From Fremontodendron californicum (taxonomy: Eukaryota; Streptophyta; Magnoliopsida; Malvales; Malvaceae): a DNA stretch of 64,000 bases. The DNA is taken from the NCBI GenBank assembly GCA_030761205.1, contig JAULJL010000035.1, forward strand, positions 15,355,001-15,419,000, written 5' to 3'. This document shows positions 1 to 11,141 of the stretch, piece after piece (the stretch's first letter is position 1; the number at the start of each line of letters is the position of its first letter). The translations under genes and the position numbers were made by a program. The notes below the pieces were generated by a model that was not told where the DNA came from, made no database searches, and saw only the letters and a program-made list of their open reading frames with translations.

Positions 1-59
1 CAGGTCAAATACACTTTCGGCGACATTATTACTCTTGTCTGATTCACTACTCAGTCCTC

Positions 60-68
60 TATATATTA
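60..68 (+). promoter_or_regulatory. TATA-like box upstream of the E1 LOG-like ORF
   Basis: TATATATTA lies 46 bases before the LOG-like ATG and is conserved in all four copies. The stretch between it and the ATG also contains a pyrimidine-rich CTCTTTCAG that could be a splice acceptor, so internal transcription and splicing from the LTR transcript are both possible. Inference only. Confidence 0.4.
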
Positions 69-113
69 CACCATGTACTCATTCTCTTTCAGGCACTCGA
101 AAAAGAAAAAAAA

Positions 114-761
114 ATGGAAAGCACTTCGTCCCAGCGCATTAAAAAAATTTGTGTCTTTGGAGGTGCTTATCCAGGGAAAAATAACATATTCGCTGATGAA
201 GCCATAAGAGTTGGAGTAATACTTGCCCAACAAAAGATCCACTTGATTTATGGAGGCGGTAGTACGGGTTTAATGGGAGCAGTCGCTACAGCAGCACACG
301 CCGAAGGAAGTCCAGTTCTAGGAATCGTGCCAAAACTATTCACAGATTTTTGTGGACCTACCGTGGGTAAGGAAATACAAGTCTGGAGTATCCCTGAACG
401 GATAACAATCATGTACCATTCTGCCGATGCATTCATTGCCTTACCAGGAGGTCTGGGTACATTGGAAGAAATAGCTTGCGTGGCTTCTTGGTCATCTTTG
501 GTCACAAATAAGAAACCCATTGGTTTGCTTAATTTTAATGGTTATTTTAGTAATTTACTTTCATATTTAGATAATGCTGTGGATAATGGATTCATGTTTT
601 CAGAGGCAAGGAGAACCATAATTTCTGCTACAACCATTGAAGATTTACTCAAAAAGCTACAAGCTTATGAGTGTTTATCTGCTACGGTTGTTTCGCAAAC
701 GCTCGGAAAAAGAAAAAGAGATATGGACGAGCAAGGAGTGGATTGCACTTTGTCTTTGTGA
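114..761 (+). CDS. LOG-like cytokinin riboside 5'-monophosphate phosphoribohydrolase (retroelement-borne), E1 copy
   Basis: A 215-aa protein of the LOG / 'lysine decarboxylase-like' Rossmann family. LOG enzymes release the active cytokinin base from cytokinin ribotides in one step. Visible are the N-terminal beta-alpha start KKICVFGGAYPG (10-21), the nucleotide-binding stretch YGGGSTGLMG (46-55), an Arg at 96 aligning with the catalytic Arg of the family, and the signature PGGLGTLEE (111-119) with its Glu. The length fits plant LOGs (about 200-230 aa). It is clearly divergent: the usual MHxRK block reads IPERI. A basic GKRKRD (198-203) near the C-terminus could be a nuclear signal. Host LOG genes are multi-exon, whereas this is a single exon inside an LTR element, which points to capture through RNA. 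Differs from E2 by one residue (Phe141 for Ile). Activity is inferred, not shown. Confidence 0.9.
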   Translation: MESTSSQRIKKICVFGGAYPGKNNIFADEAIRVGVILAQQKIHLIYGGGSTGLMGAVATAAHAEGSPVLGIVPKLFTDFCGPTVGKEIQVWSIPERITIMYHSADAFIALPGGLGTLEEIACVASWSSLVTNKKPIGLLNFNGYFSNLLSYLDNAVDNGFMFSEARRTIISATTIEDLLKKLQAYECLSATVVSQTLGKRKRDMDEQGVDCTLSL

Positions 762-1024
762 CATTATCTAACATTTTGTTTGTTGTGTCTCAGTTATAAT
801 AAGTGGTTAGCAACCTCTGCAGGTAATATCTCCTAAATTCTACCTTTAAAATTTGACATTGGGGACAATGTCATATTTTAGTAGGGGGTAAGGGACATAT
901 TTTGCTAAAAAAAAAAAAAAAAAATTTGTTGTGTTTTAAGAAATTTAGAAGTATTCATTCTGAACAAGGTCTGAGTAAGGGAGACTTGAGACATACCTTG
1001 TCAGTTTGATTTAATCTTCTTCTT

Positions 1025-1061
<37 letters not shown>

Positions 1062-2557
1062 ATGTTTAGACTTAGTGTGTTTTTTTTAGTTACTTTCAAT
1101 ACAATGATGAGATATGAATTGCATAAGTCTAAAACAGATTTATTAGTGAGAAGATTTTCATGAGAATTGAGCTTGATGTCAACCTTTTTATGAGCCAATG
1201 TTAATATGATATGTTGATTGAGAAAGAAGCATGTTTAGACTTAATCTGACTTGTATAATCATCTTTGTGAGTTTTTGAGCCTATAATGATTGATGCATTA
1301 TACAAATCAATCTAATTTCTTTCTTGAGTGCTCTTATGATTACATGATTCTCTAGAACTTGCTTTAAACCGTTTGAGACTATATTGATACATGTGACAAC
1401 ATGAATATGATAGAGGCATTAGGATTATAACCAGAGCCAAACAGCCATCCATTATTAATGTTCTACGAGAACATCCCCACTAGTGAGCCAATTTGAGCCT
1501 ACATTAAATATGATGTTTTATTGGTAACCACAACTTACACCTAGCCTAAATATGCTTATATCCTTACCCTTGTTCTAAAGATGAATTTTATATTTTGAGA
1601 CATATTGCAAAAAAACAAGGGATATTTTTATTTGAAAATTTGGGTTAGAAACAAAAGATAAGTGTGGGGGAAGAAAAGAAAAGAAAAAGTCAAGAGAAAA
1701 AGAAAGGGATCATTGTCAAATACATTCCCATATTAAAAAAAAAAAAAAAAAAAAATCTTCTCTTGAACTTCTAGAAAAAGATGTTACAAAGTTGGTTAGA
1801 ATGATGCAAAGGCTCAACATGAATATTTAGCCTATGTTATTATGTGCTTTATAAGAGTTTTGAGAAGTTTTATTTGTATGATCTTATTATGTCTCTAAAA
1901 TCTATGAACTCTTTGGAACCTTTGTGATATCTTTATCCTTTTGTTCTTTAACCACATTATAACCCTTTGGCCCCATTACAACCTTGAATAAAGACCTCTT
2001 GATTTATGAAGTTGTATGATCTAAATAGTGGAGAATAGGTGGACAAGCAAGCATATGGTAGAAGTGTTTTCATGAGATTGATTGAGTGTAAACACTTTAC
2101 CACTACTTTAAAGAGTGAAAATCAAGAGAGTATCCCATGTGAGAAGTTGAGATTAAGTTTGAATATACACTATTTTGATTGAAATATGTTATGTTATTAT
2201 TGGCTTAACTCAAACTATTTACATTCAAGCAAGATCTTTTGTGAATTTCTTTAAGCTATTGATTAGTTTTTAAGACTTGTCCAATGATTATCTCTAATTT
2301 ATATTGGAAGGATTAGTTATAATTATTATTTTTAGTTTTTCTTATGTCTTCAATGTTTGTGGGTATCGTCCTAGTAAACACTCACGAGACTAAACTCGTC
2401 CACTAGGGACACCTAGGGGTTTAAAGGCTTGTGTCACATGCTAAGTGCCACCGTGATTTCCTACGAAAATGGATTAGATTAGATTTTCTTATTTTATTAT
2501 TATTTTTTTTTTATTGAGTCGTTGCTAGGGACTAGCAACAATCTAAGTATGGGGGTG
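762..2557 (+). other. Long non-coding 3' region of E1 with repeated polypurine-like tracts
   Basis: No credible ORF. It has long A runs (907-924, 1027-1060, 1735-1755). A short hairpin GACATTG-GGGA-CAATGTC (about 857-874) is followed by a purine tract. A second tract AAGTGTGGGGGAAGAAA lies near 1661. The true polypurine tract (AAGTATGGGGGTG) abuts the LTR at 2557. The same layout occurs in E2 to E4. An 'ATTGGGGACAAT then GTGGGGG' signature is familiar from the 3' ends of plant Athila-like elements. Confidence 0.7.
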
Positions 2558-4046
2558 TGATAACTCGTATAATTATATAGTTTTTAGTTATGTTTTATTA
2601 TTGTTTTGTGTCAAATACGAGTTATTATTGTTTAGTCTAATTGTGTTTATGATCTTTTATATTTTTATGTAATTTGGTGTTTTTCACAAGTTTCTTTGAG
2701 TGATTTCAGATTACTAGAATTAAGGGCAAATCCAGTTCAGTTCCAGTTCCGACACCTTTTGCCATATCAGCTATATCTCGAGTTTCACTGAAGCAATAAG
2801 GCTGAACTTTGTATCCCTGCAAAGCTAAGAGGCATATCTATCTTTTTCATGTTTTACACTTCTTGAAACGGAGTCGTTTTCCCTAGCGAAATCGACCATC
2901 AAGTTGGCTGATGTGCAATGACGTCTGTTCTGCACCGTTTTGGTATTTTGACCATATCTTCCGATCCACGTGCGCAAATGATCTGATTCCAACGGCTATG
3001 GATCCGTAACTGATAGGGGTATATTTTTCTAGAAGACCATTTTATCAGATCGAGCCTCCAACATTGACAAAATCGACCATCAAGCTGGCTGATCAGAATT
3101 GTCATACAATATGACGAAAATTGTTAGAAAAATGCACCCACCTATTATACCTACCTTTGAAATTTGTAAAGCTTGTCTCTTGTCATTTAGCCCTCCAAAA
3201 TGTGTATAAATAGAGGGCCTTGGATGAGTATTGGGATACATTATACATTGGTAGGATATTAGCCTTTGTAGTAAAATTCTCTAAGTTTTCTTCTTCTTTC
3301 CTTTCTCTAGTTTTCTTTTTTATTTACTTATGCTTCTTACATTTCTTTTTATTTTATTCATATCTAGTATGTGTTGCTAATCATATTGTTGAGGTGATGA
3401 GGTGAAGCTCTTGGTAAATGCTAAGGTTAGTCTCTTAAACATGAGCTAAAATGAATCATCATTTATAAACACTAGTATAGATAATATTTTCTTTTGGTTT
3501 AAAATCATACTTGCAAAGTAGAGATCTTGATTCATTATTGACAATGAAAATGGCACAGTAAATGCTTGGTTTCATAACTTTGATTTGTTGTAGACATATA
3601 CCTTGGCATAAGGAATGCTTGGACTCTTTTTATGAGTTTTGAGGACACCAAATGAACATAATATCATATGCTATGGACGTTGGACTGAATTGCTAAACCT
3701 TCCGATTGGAACCTCCCTTATGTGTGGATTTCAATTGTGTAATAAAACAAGATTAATCTTAGCATAACACCAAGAGTGGAGTCTCTAACCTCAACATCCT
3801 TTCTTATTGTTTTTTATATCTTGTTTAATTGTTTTTATGTTATTTTGTTTATTTTGTTCTCTAATATCTTGTTTATCTTATTTTGTTGTTGATTCCCTAA
3901 TATCTTGTTTACTTTCTTTGTCTTATATATTTATAAACTTATACTTATTAATACGCTTCCCTGTGGTTCGACCTCGGACACCCGAGAATTTATTACTTGA
4001 ACATAACCTGCACTTGGGTTTACAACTCTTAATTGAGTTACCATCA
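2558..4046 (+). repeat. 3' LTR of E1
   Basis: 1489 bp, begins TGATAACTCG and ends TTACCATCA. A TATA box TATAAATA sits at 3205-3212, about 650 bases from the LTR start, as expected for the U3 core promoter. It corresponds base for base, with few changes, to the E2 LTRs on the other strand. Confidence 0.93.
3205..3212 (+). promoter_or_regulatory. LTR core promoter TATA box (E1)
   Basis: TATAAATA in a GTG...GAGGG context, conserved in every LTR of the family (minus-strand equivalents 7688-7695, 15643-15650, 27495-27502, 34868-34875, 39625-39632, 48014-48021, 56618-56625). Confidence 0.6.
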
Positions 4047-4732
4047 CAGAACATGGTGATGTGAAATGAAGGGCACTTGATCCCATCATACTTTTCAAAT
4101 TCCGGGACTTTAAATTTTGGAGGTATTACCAAATCCGGAACTAAGCTCAGTTCACTGGCATCGACTTTTTCGAAGGCGTCCATCCTTTCTATTGCTTTGA
4201 GTCTCTCTTCTAACATGTCATACTTATGCTTTGTCCCGGCGTCTTCTATTTGTTCTGTCACGCTTCTTCTCAACCTTTCTTGTTCTAAGGGGTCATCCAA
4301 GTTCGGGACGTGGACTGGGTTTGAAGGATGGGCCCCTGGGTTAGGCGCGAACTGTCCTTGGGCTTGTTGGCCTGTGGGACTTGGCGTGCTAATGTACACA
4401 TAAGGTTGTTCTCCCACTGGAGGTTCTCCTTGTGGATGCCCATCTTGTGTCACTTGGGAGTGAGTCGGGGTAAAACCCGGTGGGTACAGAGGATCCTCGT
4501 TATTACTTTCTCGGGGTCGGGGTTCTCCCTTCATCATTGAGCTTTCAGCTAGCCCCTTTCCTCTCGTCATACTCATCATCATTTCCATCATCTTAGCCAT
4601 TTGTTCTCGTGACTCTTCCTGGGACCTCGCTATTTGTTTTCGTAGTTCCTGTTGAGACATGCCCAGCTGTTCTTGTAATTCTTTCTATGCCCTTTCCATT
4701 CTTTCAATTCTTGTTGCTTGTTCGTTGTCCAT
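4047..4732 (-). pseudogene. Ogre-like gag, 5' part, truncated by E1
   Basis: The minus-strand frame opens at ATG 4732, has an in-frame TAG at about 4686-4688, restarts at Met 4660 and runs into the LTR of E1 at 4046. It shows a Gln/Glu/Met-rich N-terminus, a proline-rich linker with DPLYPPGFTPTH, and LSLVPDLVIPPKFKVPEFEKY, a stretch typical of plant Ty3/gypsy Gag just before the capsid-like domain. The capsid and zinc-knuckle regions would be left of E1, outside the window. Gag would form the retroelement particle; this copy cannot because it carries a stop and the insertion. Confidence 0.75.
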
Positions 4733-4739
4733 GGTCTTT

Positions 4740-5007
4740 GCGTGTGCTCTCGTATTATACGAGTGTGGAGCACTTTTGTCCTGATACTTTAGTCGGCGCT
4801 CAATTTTTATACCTTTGTTCAAATATCCCGGATTAGAACCTTATGATACATTATTCTTTATTCTTTATTAAGTGCATGAATGAATGGATGGATGAATGAA
4901 TGAACGAACGAGCAAATAAATAAAAAAATACATACGAGGTATATATACTCAAAGATAAATTTCAGGAAGTTGATTTTTCATTGATCCCACATAGTGTTTT
5001 CATTACA
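4740..5007. other. ORF1-gag spacer with ATGAATG short tandem repeat
   Basis: Between the Ogre ORF1 stop and gag. Contains a degenerate 4-bp repeat (GAAT/GGAT/GAAC) at about 4867-4915. No gene seen. Confidence 0.5.
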
Positions 5008-6859
5008 TCAACATAACTTCTTAGAATCGTGTCCATAAAAATAGCTAATTTGCTTATACTGATTTTTGGCTTCGTTCAAAAAATTAAGTAACTGCTGTCC
5101 GTATTCTCCGATTGGCGGGATTCTTTGCTTTAGGACTTCCACTTTCTCGACCATCTTGTTGGCTTTTCTCACGGCCTTGCCGATTTCTGCATCCAAGTGT
5201 TCTATGTACTGCTGCCTTTTCGTGCTTTCGGCTTCCCACCTTTTGCTAGTATCCGTAGCCAAATCACATGCATAAATCCAATCACTTTCTCTATCCCTCT
5301 ATTCCCTCACGATCTCGTCGATGTGATTTTTCTGGCTATATAATTGTCGTTCTAGGTCTCGGATTACTTGGTGTAAGAAACTTCTCTCTTCTTGCATCTG
5401 AGAACAACTCTCCCTTTTGCTTTTGAGCTCAGCCTTTAGTTTCTCGTTTGTATGCAATGATCCAGCTAAACTCACGGAAGCCCGGGAATACATGTCCTTA
5501 TATTTTTGCTTATGGCGAGACAGCCGAGCGGCCCTTGCCTCATTTTCTTGTGCCTTTTTCTTCCACTGTTTTACTTCTTCTTGAAGTCGACTAAGCTTCT
5601 TTTCTCGCCTGTAAGCTGGTCCGAGTATACTTCCGACCTTCAGTTGTGTCCTTAGTTTCTTGTTTTCCCAGTGCAAGTCTTTCACATCGGCATAGGCAGT
5701 GTCACGTTCCTTTATTATTTTTTTGATTCTAATCCCTTGTGTTTCAGTCTTGTCCTTCAAGTTTTCGGCCTCCTCTTGGAACTTCTGACTTTTTTGTTTC
5801 ATCTTCTTTCTATCAAAACTGAAGCCTTGCTCAGCGATTTCGAGTTCTGATATTCTCTTTGATGGAGCGGGACTTGGCTGATATACGACCTCTTCCTCTA
5901 GAAGCACCATATTGTTGACTCGATTTGTTCTCCACACTTGGTATCTTGGAGTGACGCTCTCACTGAGGGATCCTAACCTCGTTCTGTGGCTTTCTTTCCA
6001 AGCTCGAATTGTCGGCTCCACTCTTTTTGACATATTCGGATCTCCATAAGAAAATTCCACTTGGTCAAGTCTGTGCATAGCCGGGACGAATTGCTTTACC
6101 CCATACTGTCTCAGTACCATCAGCGGAGCATAACTTACTACTCCCCATGGTCCTAAAAGCTGTACCCACGGTTCTCCACATCAGTATAACATTGGCCCAT
6201 GAGGCATCCATGGCGCCATCCATCTTATTTGCTTACTAGTCAGCGACCGTAGGAAGGCTAACCATTCTTTCTTGGATTTAGGTTTCGGCCATTTGCTTTC
6301 ACAGAATTCTTTAATAGGGGCACAATTCTTTAGGTAAGGTCTGGAGAAAGCACTATTTTCACACACGAAGTGACTCTTGAGCCATATATACAGTAATGGC
6401 GCACATCCCACAAAACGACCCTCCCCTCTCTTGCTGCAAAAGTTCAATGATCTTATGGTTTCAGCCAGGATTGCCTGCGAGGGATTGGCATGATTCTCAA
6501 CTTGCTCGAAGAAATCTATCACCGCTACTTCAATATGCCCCAAAACCTTAGGAAAAATTATCAACCCGTAAATAGCCAAAGCAAAAGCGGTGACTCCTTG
6601 CTCGTCATCGAGGTGCCTCTTAATGAATTTTCGAAAGAAATCCCAAGGAATGCAGACATGTTTCCCTTTTTGTTTCAGATCTGGGTCTCCTACCTCTGCC
6701 CCGATGAGCTTTTTCAACTTTTTACGGAAACCCAACCTTGGCTTTCTGACGTATACCTTATCCGGGAAACGAAGCTCTAACTTGACAAGAATTGAGTATT
6801 CCTCTATAGTCGATGTCAAATCCTCTCCATTAAAAGCAAAACACCTATAAGAAGGGTCC
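5008..6859 (-). pseudogene. Ogre-like ORF1 (DUF7745-like plus coiled coil), distal part
   Basis: Three consecutive open stretches on one minus-strand frame: 6859-6181, 6120-5299 and 5262-5008. They are separated only by an in-frame TGA (about 6178-6180, where CGA is the likely ancestral codon) and a TAG (about 5296-5298). The first stretch contains YRCFAFNGEDLTSTIEEYSI and WMAPWMPHGPM, characteristic of the DUF7745 family of plant mobile-element proteins. The second begins MVLRQYGVKQFVP and then becomes a Lys/Glu/Arg-rich coiled coil of about 170 residues. The N-terminal part is displaced to 16298-16613 by E2. The function of Ogre ORF1 is unknown. The two stops make this copy a pseudogene. 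Confidence 0.75.
6855..6859. repeat. Target-site duplication GGTCC of E2, left copy
   Basis: GGTCC directly before the LTR start; identical to 16298-16302. Confidence 0.9.
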
Positions 6860-8342
6860 TGATGGAGACTCAATTAAGAGTCGTAAACCCAAGTGCAGGT
6901 TATGTTCAAGTAATAAATTCTCGGGTGTCCGAGGTCGAACCACAAGGAAGCGTATTAGTAAGTATAAGTTTATAAATATATAAGAAAAAGAAAGTAAACA
7001 AGATATTAGGGAATCAACAACAAAATAAGATAAACAAGATATTAGAGAACAAAATAAACAAGATATAAAAGAAATTAAACAAGATATAAACAACAATAAG
7101 AAAAGATGTTGAGGTTAGAGAATCCACTCTTGGTGTTATGCTAAGATTAATCTTGTTTTATTACACAATTGAAATCCACACATAAGGGAGGTTCCAATCG
7201 GAAGGTTTAGCAATTCAGTCCAAATTGTCCAACGTCCATAGCATATGATATTATGTTCATTTGGTGTCCTCAAAACTCACAAAAAGAGTCCAAGCATTCC
7301 TTATGCCAAGGTATATGTCTACAACAAATCAAGGTTATGAAACCAAGCATTTACTGTGCCATTTTCATTGTCAATAATGAATCAAGATCCCTACTTTGCA
7401 AGTATGATTTTAAACCAAAAGAAAATATTATCTATACTAGTGTTTATAAATTTTAGCTCATGTTTAAGAGACTAACCTTAGCATTTACCAAGAGCTTCAC
7501 CTCATCACCTCAACAATATGATTAGCAACACATACTAGATATGAATAAAATGAAAAGAAATGTAAGAAACATAAGTAAATAAAGAAAAAGAAAACTAGAG
7601 AAAGAAGAAGAAAACTTAGAGAATGTTATTACAATGGCTAATATCCTACCAATGTATCCTGTATCCCAATACTCATCCAAGGCCCTCTATTTATACACAT
7701 TTTGGAGGGCTAAATGACAAGAGACAAGCTTTACAAATTTCAAAGGTAGGTATAATAGGTGGGTGCATTTTTCTAACAATTTTCGTCATATTGTATGACA
7801 ATTCTGATCAGCCAGCTTGATGGTCGATTTTGTCAATGTTGGAGGCTCGATCTGATAAAATGTTCTTCTAGAAAAATATACCCCTATCAGTTACGGATCC
7901 ATAGCCGTTGGAATCAGATCATTTGCGCACGTGGATCGGGAGATATGGTCAAAATACCAAAACGGTGCAGAACAGACGTCATTGCACATCAGCCAACTTG
8001 ATGGTCGATTTCGCTAGGGAAAACGACTCCGTTTCAAGAAGTGTAAAACATGAAAAAGATAGATATGCCTCTTAGCTTTGCAGGGATACAAAGTTCAGCC
8101 TTATTGCTTCAGTGAAACTCGAGATATAGCTGATATGGCAAAAGGTGTCGGAACTGGAACTGAACTGGATTTGCCCTTAATTCTAGTAATCTGAAATCAC
8201 TCAAAGAAACTTGTGAAAAACACCAAATTACATAAAAATATAAAAGATCATAAACACAATTAGACTAAACAATAATAACTCGTATTTGACACAAAACAAT
8301 AATAAAACATAACTAAAAACTATATAATTATACGAGTTATCA
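6860..8342 (-). repeat. 3' LTR of E2
   Basis: 1483 bp. On the plus strand it starts TGATGGAGAC and ends GAGTTATCA. TATA box (minus) at 7688-7695. Confidence 0.95.
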
Positions 8343-10128
8343 CACCCCCATACTTAGATTGTTGCTAGTCCCTAGCAACGACTCAATAAAATAAGAAAAT
8401 CTAATCTAATCCATTTTCGTAGGAAATCACGGTGGCACTTAGCATGTGACACAAGCCTTTAAACCCCTAGGTGTCCCTAGTGGACGAGTTTAGTCTCGTG
8501 AGGGTTTACTAGGACGATACCCACAAACATTGAAGACATAAGAAAAACTAAAAATAATAATTATAACTAATCCTTCCAATATAAATTAGAGATAATCATT
8601 GGACAAGTCTTAAAAACTAATCAATAGCTTAAAGAAATTCACAAAAAAATCTTGCTTGAATGTAAATAGTTTGAGTTAAGCCAATATTAACATAACATAT
8701 TTCAATCAAAATAGTGCATATTCAAACTTAATCTCAACTTCTCACATGGGATACTCTCTTGATTTTCACTCTTTAAAGTAGTGGTAAAGTGTTTACACTC
8801 AATCAATCTCATGAAAACACTTCTACCATATGCTTGCTTGTCCACCTATTCTCCACTATTTAGATCATACAACTTCATAAATCAAGAGGTCTTTATTCAA
8901 GGTTGTAATGGGGCCAAAGGGTTATAATGTGGTTAAAGAACAAAAGGATAAAGATATCACAAAGGTTCCAAAGAGTTCATAGATTTTAGAGACATAATAA
9001 GATCATACAAATAAAACTTCTCAAAACTCTTATAAAGCACATAATAACATAGGCTAAATATTCATGTTGAGCCTTTGCATCATTCTAACCAACTTTGTAA
9101 CATCTTTTTCTAGAAGTTCAAGAGAAGATTTTTTTTTTTTTTTTTAATATGGGAATGTATTTGACAATGATCCCTTTCTTTTTCTCTTGACTTTTTCTTT
9201 TATTTTCTTCCCCCACACTTATCTTTTGTTTCTAACCCAAATTTTCAAATAAAAATATCCCTTGTTTTTTTGCAATATGTCTCAAAATATAAAATTCATC
9301 TTTAGAACAAGGGTAAGGATATAAGCATATTTAGGCTAGGTGTAAGTTGTGGTTACCAATAAAACATCATATTTAATGTAGGCTCAAATTGGCTCACTAG
9401 TGGGGATGTTCTCGTAGAACATTAATAATGGATGGCTGTTTGGCTCTGGTTATAATCCTAATGCCTCTATCATATTCATGTTGTCACATGTATCAATATA
9501 GTCTCAAACGGTTTAAAGCAAGTTCTAGAGAATCATGTAATCATAAGAGCACTCAAGAAAGAAATTAGATTGATTTGTATAATGCATCAATCATTATAGG
9601 CTCAAAAACTCACAAAGATGATTATACAAGTCAGATTAAGTCTAAACATGCTTCTTTCTCAATCAACATATCATATTAACATTGGCTCATAAAAAGGTTG
9701 ACATCAAGCTCAATTCTCATGAAAATCTTCTCACTAATAAATCTGTTTTAGACTTATGCAATTCATATCTCATCATTGTATTGAAAGTAACTAAAAAAAA
9801 AAACACACTAAGTCTAAACATGCTTTTTTTTTTTGTTTTTTTGTTTTTTTTTTTTGAAGAAGATTAAATCAAACTGACAAGGTATGTCTCAAGTCTCCCT
9901 TACTCAGACCTTGTTCAGAATGAATACTTCTAAATGTCTTAAAACACAACAAATTTTTTTTTTTTTTTTTTTTTTTTTTGTTTAGCAAAATATGTCCCTT
10001 ACCCCCTACTAAAATATGACATTGTCCCCAATGTCAAATTTTAAAGGTAGAATTTAGGAGATATTACCTGCAGAGGTTGCTAACCACTTATTATAACTGA
10101 GACACAACAAGCAAAATGTTAGATAATG
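8343..10128 (-). other. Non-coding 3' region and polypurine tract of E2
   Basis: On the minus strand the polypurine tract (AAGTATGGGGGTG) directly abuts the 3' LTR at 8343. The remaining 1.8 kb to the LOG-like stop codon lacks ORFs and holds homopolymer runs (9129-9145, 9822-9856, 9953-9979) and a second G-rich tract near 9207-9220. It matches 762-2557 of E1 in reverse orientation. Confidence 0.7.
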
Positions 10129-10776
10129 TCACAAAGACAAAGTGCAATCCACTCCTTGCTCGTCCATATCTCTTTTTCTTTTTCCGAGCGTTTGCGAAAC
10201 AACCGTAGCAGATAAACACTCATAAGCTTGTAGCTTTTTGAGTAAATCTTCAATGGTTGTAGCAGAAATTATGGTTCTCCTTGCCTCTGAAAACATGAAT
10301 CCATTATCCACAGCATTATCTAAATATGAAAGTAAATTACTAAAATAACCATTAATATTAAGCAAACCAATGGGTTTCTTATTTGTGACCAAAGATGACC
10401 AAGAAGCCACGCAAGCTATTTCTTCCAATGTACCCAGACCTCCTGGTAAAGCAATGAATGCATCGGCAGAATGGTACATGATTGTTATCCGTTCAGGGAT
10501 ACTCCAGACTTGTATTTCCTTACCCACGGTAGGTCCACAAAAATCTGTGAATAGTTTTGGCACGATTCCTAGAACTGGACTTCCTTCGGCGTGTGCTGCT
10601 GTAGCGACTGCTCCCATTAAACCCGTACTACCGCCTCCATAAATCAAGTGGATCTTTTGTTGGGCAAGTATTACTCCAACTCTTATGGCTTCATCAGCGA
10701 ATATGTTATTTTTCCCTGGATAAGCACCTCCAAAGACACAAATTTTTTTAATGCGCTGGGACGAAGTGCTTTCCAT
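10129..10776 (-). CDS. LOG-like cytokinin-activating enzyme (retroelement-borne), E2 copy
   Basis: 215 aa with the same family landmarks as the E1 copy: YGGGSTGLMG (46-55), Arg96 and PGGLGTLEE (111-119). It is intact and intronless, on the sense strand of E2, 365 bases downstream of the finger-protein stop. ATG 10776 is preceded by an A-rich stretch; an upstream ATG after the TATA-like box is out of frame here. LOG proteins act mainly in the cytosol (and nucleus) on isopentenyladenine- and zeatin-type ribotides. Being in the youngest element and open, it is the copy most likely to be expressed. Enzyme activity is inference from motifs. Confidence 0.9.
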   Translation of the reverse strand: MESTSSQRIKKICVFGGAYPGKNNIFADEAIRVGVILAQQKIHLIYGGGSTGLMGAVATAAHAEGSPVLGIVPKLFTDFCGPTVGKEIQVWSIPERITIMYHSADAFIALPGGLGTLEEIACVASWSSLVTNKKPIGLLNINGYFSNLLSYLDNAVDNGFMFSEARRTIISATTIEDLLKKLQAYECLSATVVSQTLGKRKRDMDEQGVDCTLSL

Positions 10777-10821
10777 TTTTTTTTCTTTTTCGAGTGCCTG
10801 AAAGAGAATGAGTACATGGTG

Positions 10822-10830
10822 TAATATATA
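10822..10830 (-). promoter_or_regulatory. TATA-like box upstream of the E2 LOG-like ORF
   Basis: TATATATTA on the minus strand, 46 bases before ATG 10776. Conserved at 60-68, 31151-31159 and 42933-42941. Confidence 0.4.
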
Positions 10831-11141
10831 GAGGACTGAGTAGTGAATCAGACAAGAGTAATAATGTCGCCGAAAGTGTATTTGACCTGTCAGAAGAAAA
10901 TGTTAACCTAACAAAAGATTTTTGCGTGATTTCAGGAAGAAAATCAAAAAGAGAAGAAAAATCAACCGTAAAAGTCCAATGCAAAAAATACGAGAATAAT
11001 TACACAAATCGAACAACAGTAAATTAAACCGAAATGAAATTATTGCAAATCAAACCAAAAGCTGAGAAGTCATTTATTGTAGTTGTGATTGTGGCTCACA
11101 TCTTCCTCTGGTTTTACGTCCAGAAACGGCTTAAACGCCTT

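Larger units (their letters stand above)
1..4046 (+). mobile_element. E1: Athila-like non-autonomous LTR retrotransposon carrying LOG, 3' part
   Basis: The 3' half of a plus-strand element whose 5' LTR, gag-pro and finger-protein ORF lie before the window. It shows the same order as E2 and E4: LOG-like ORF, a 1.8-kb non-coding 3' region, a polypurine tract, then an LTR of 1489 bp (2558-4046). It interrupts the gag of a minus-strand Ogre-like element at 4047; the 5 bases after the LTR are CAGAA, the expected target duplication, but its partner is outside the window. Assignment to the family rests on near-identity with E2, seen by direct comparison. Confidence 0.9.

Noticed and set aside
114..761. 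LOG as an ordinary host gene interrupted by repeats
   Set aside because: Four copies share identical flanks (finger ORF upstream, 3' region and LTR downstream) and lack introns, so the gene belongs to the element.
1001..1198. Short ORFs in the E1/E2 3' regions (also 9682-9867)
   Set aside because: They run through poly-T/A tracts and lie in the non-coding 3' part of the elements; no domain and no conservation of frame in E3.
7795..8001. Repeated 60-70 aa ORFs inside LTRs (e.g. 2899-3105, 7253-7456, 15750-15956, 39732-39938, 56725-56931)
   Set aside because: They recur only because the LTR recurs, lie upstream of or across the promoter, and are on the antisense strand of the element.
10370..10642. 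90-aa ORF antisense to LOG
   Set aside because: Shadow frame of LOG; no independent start context or domain.
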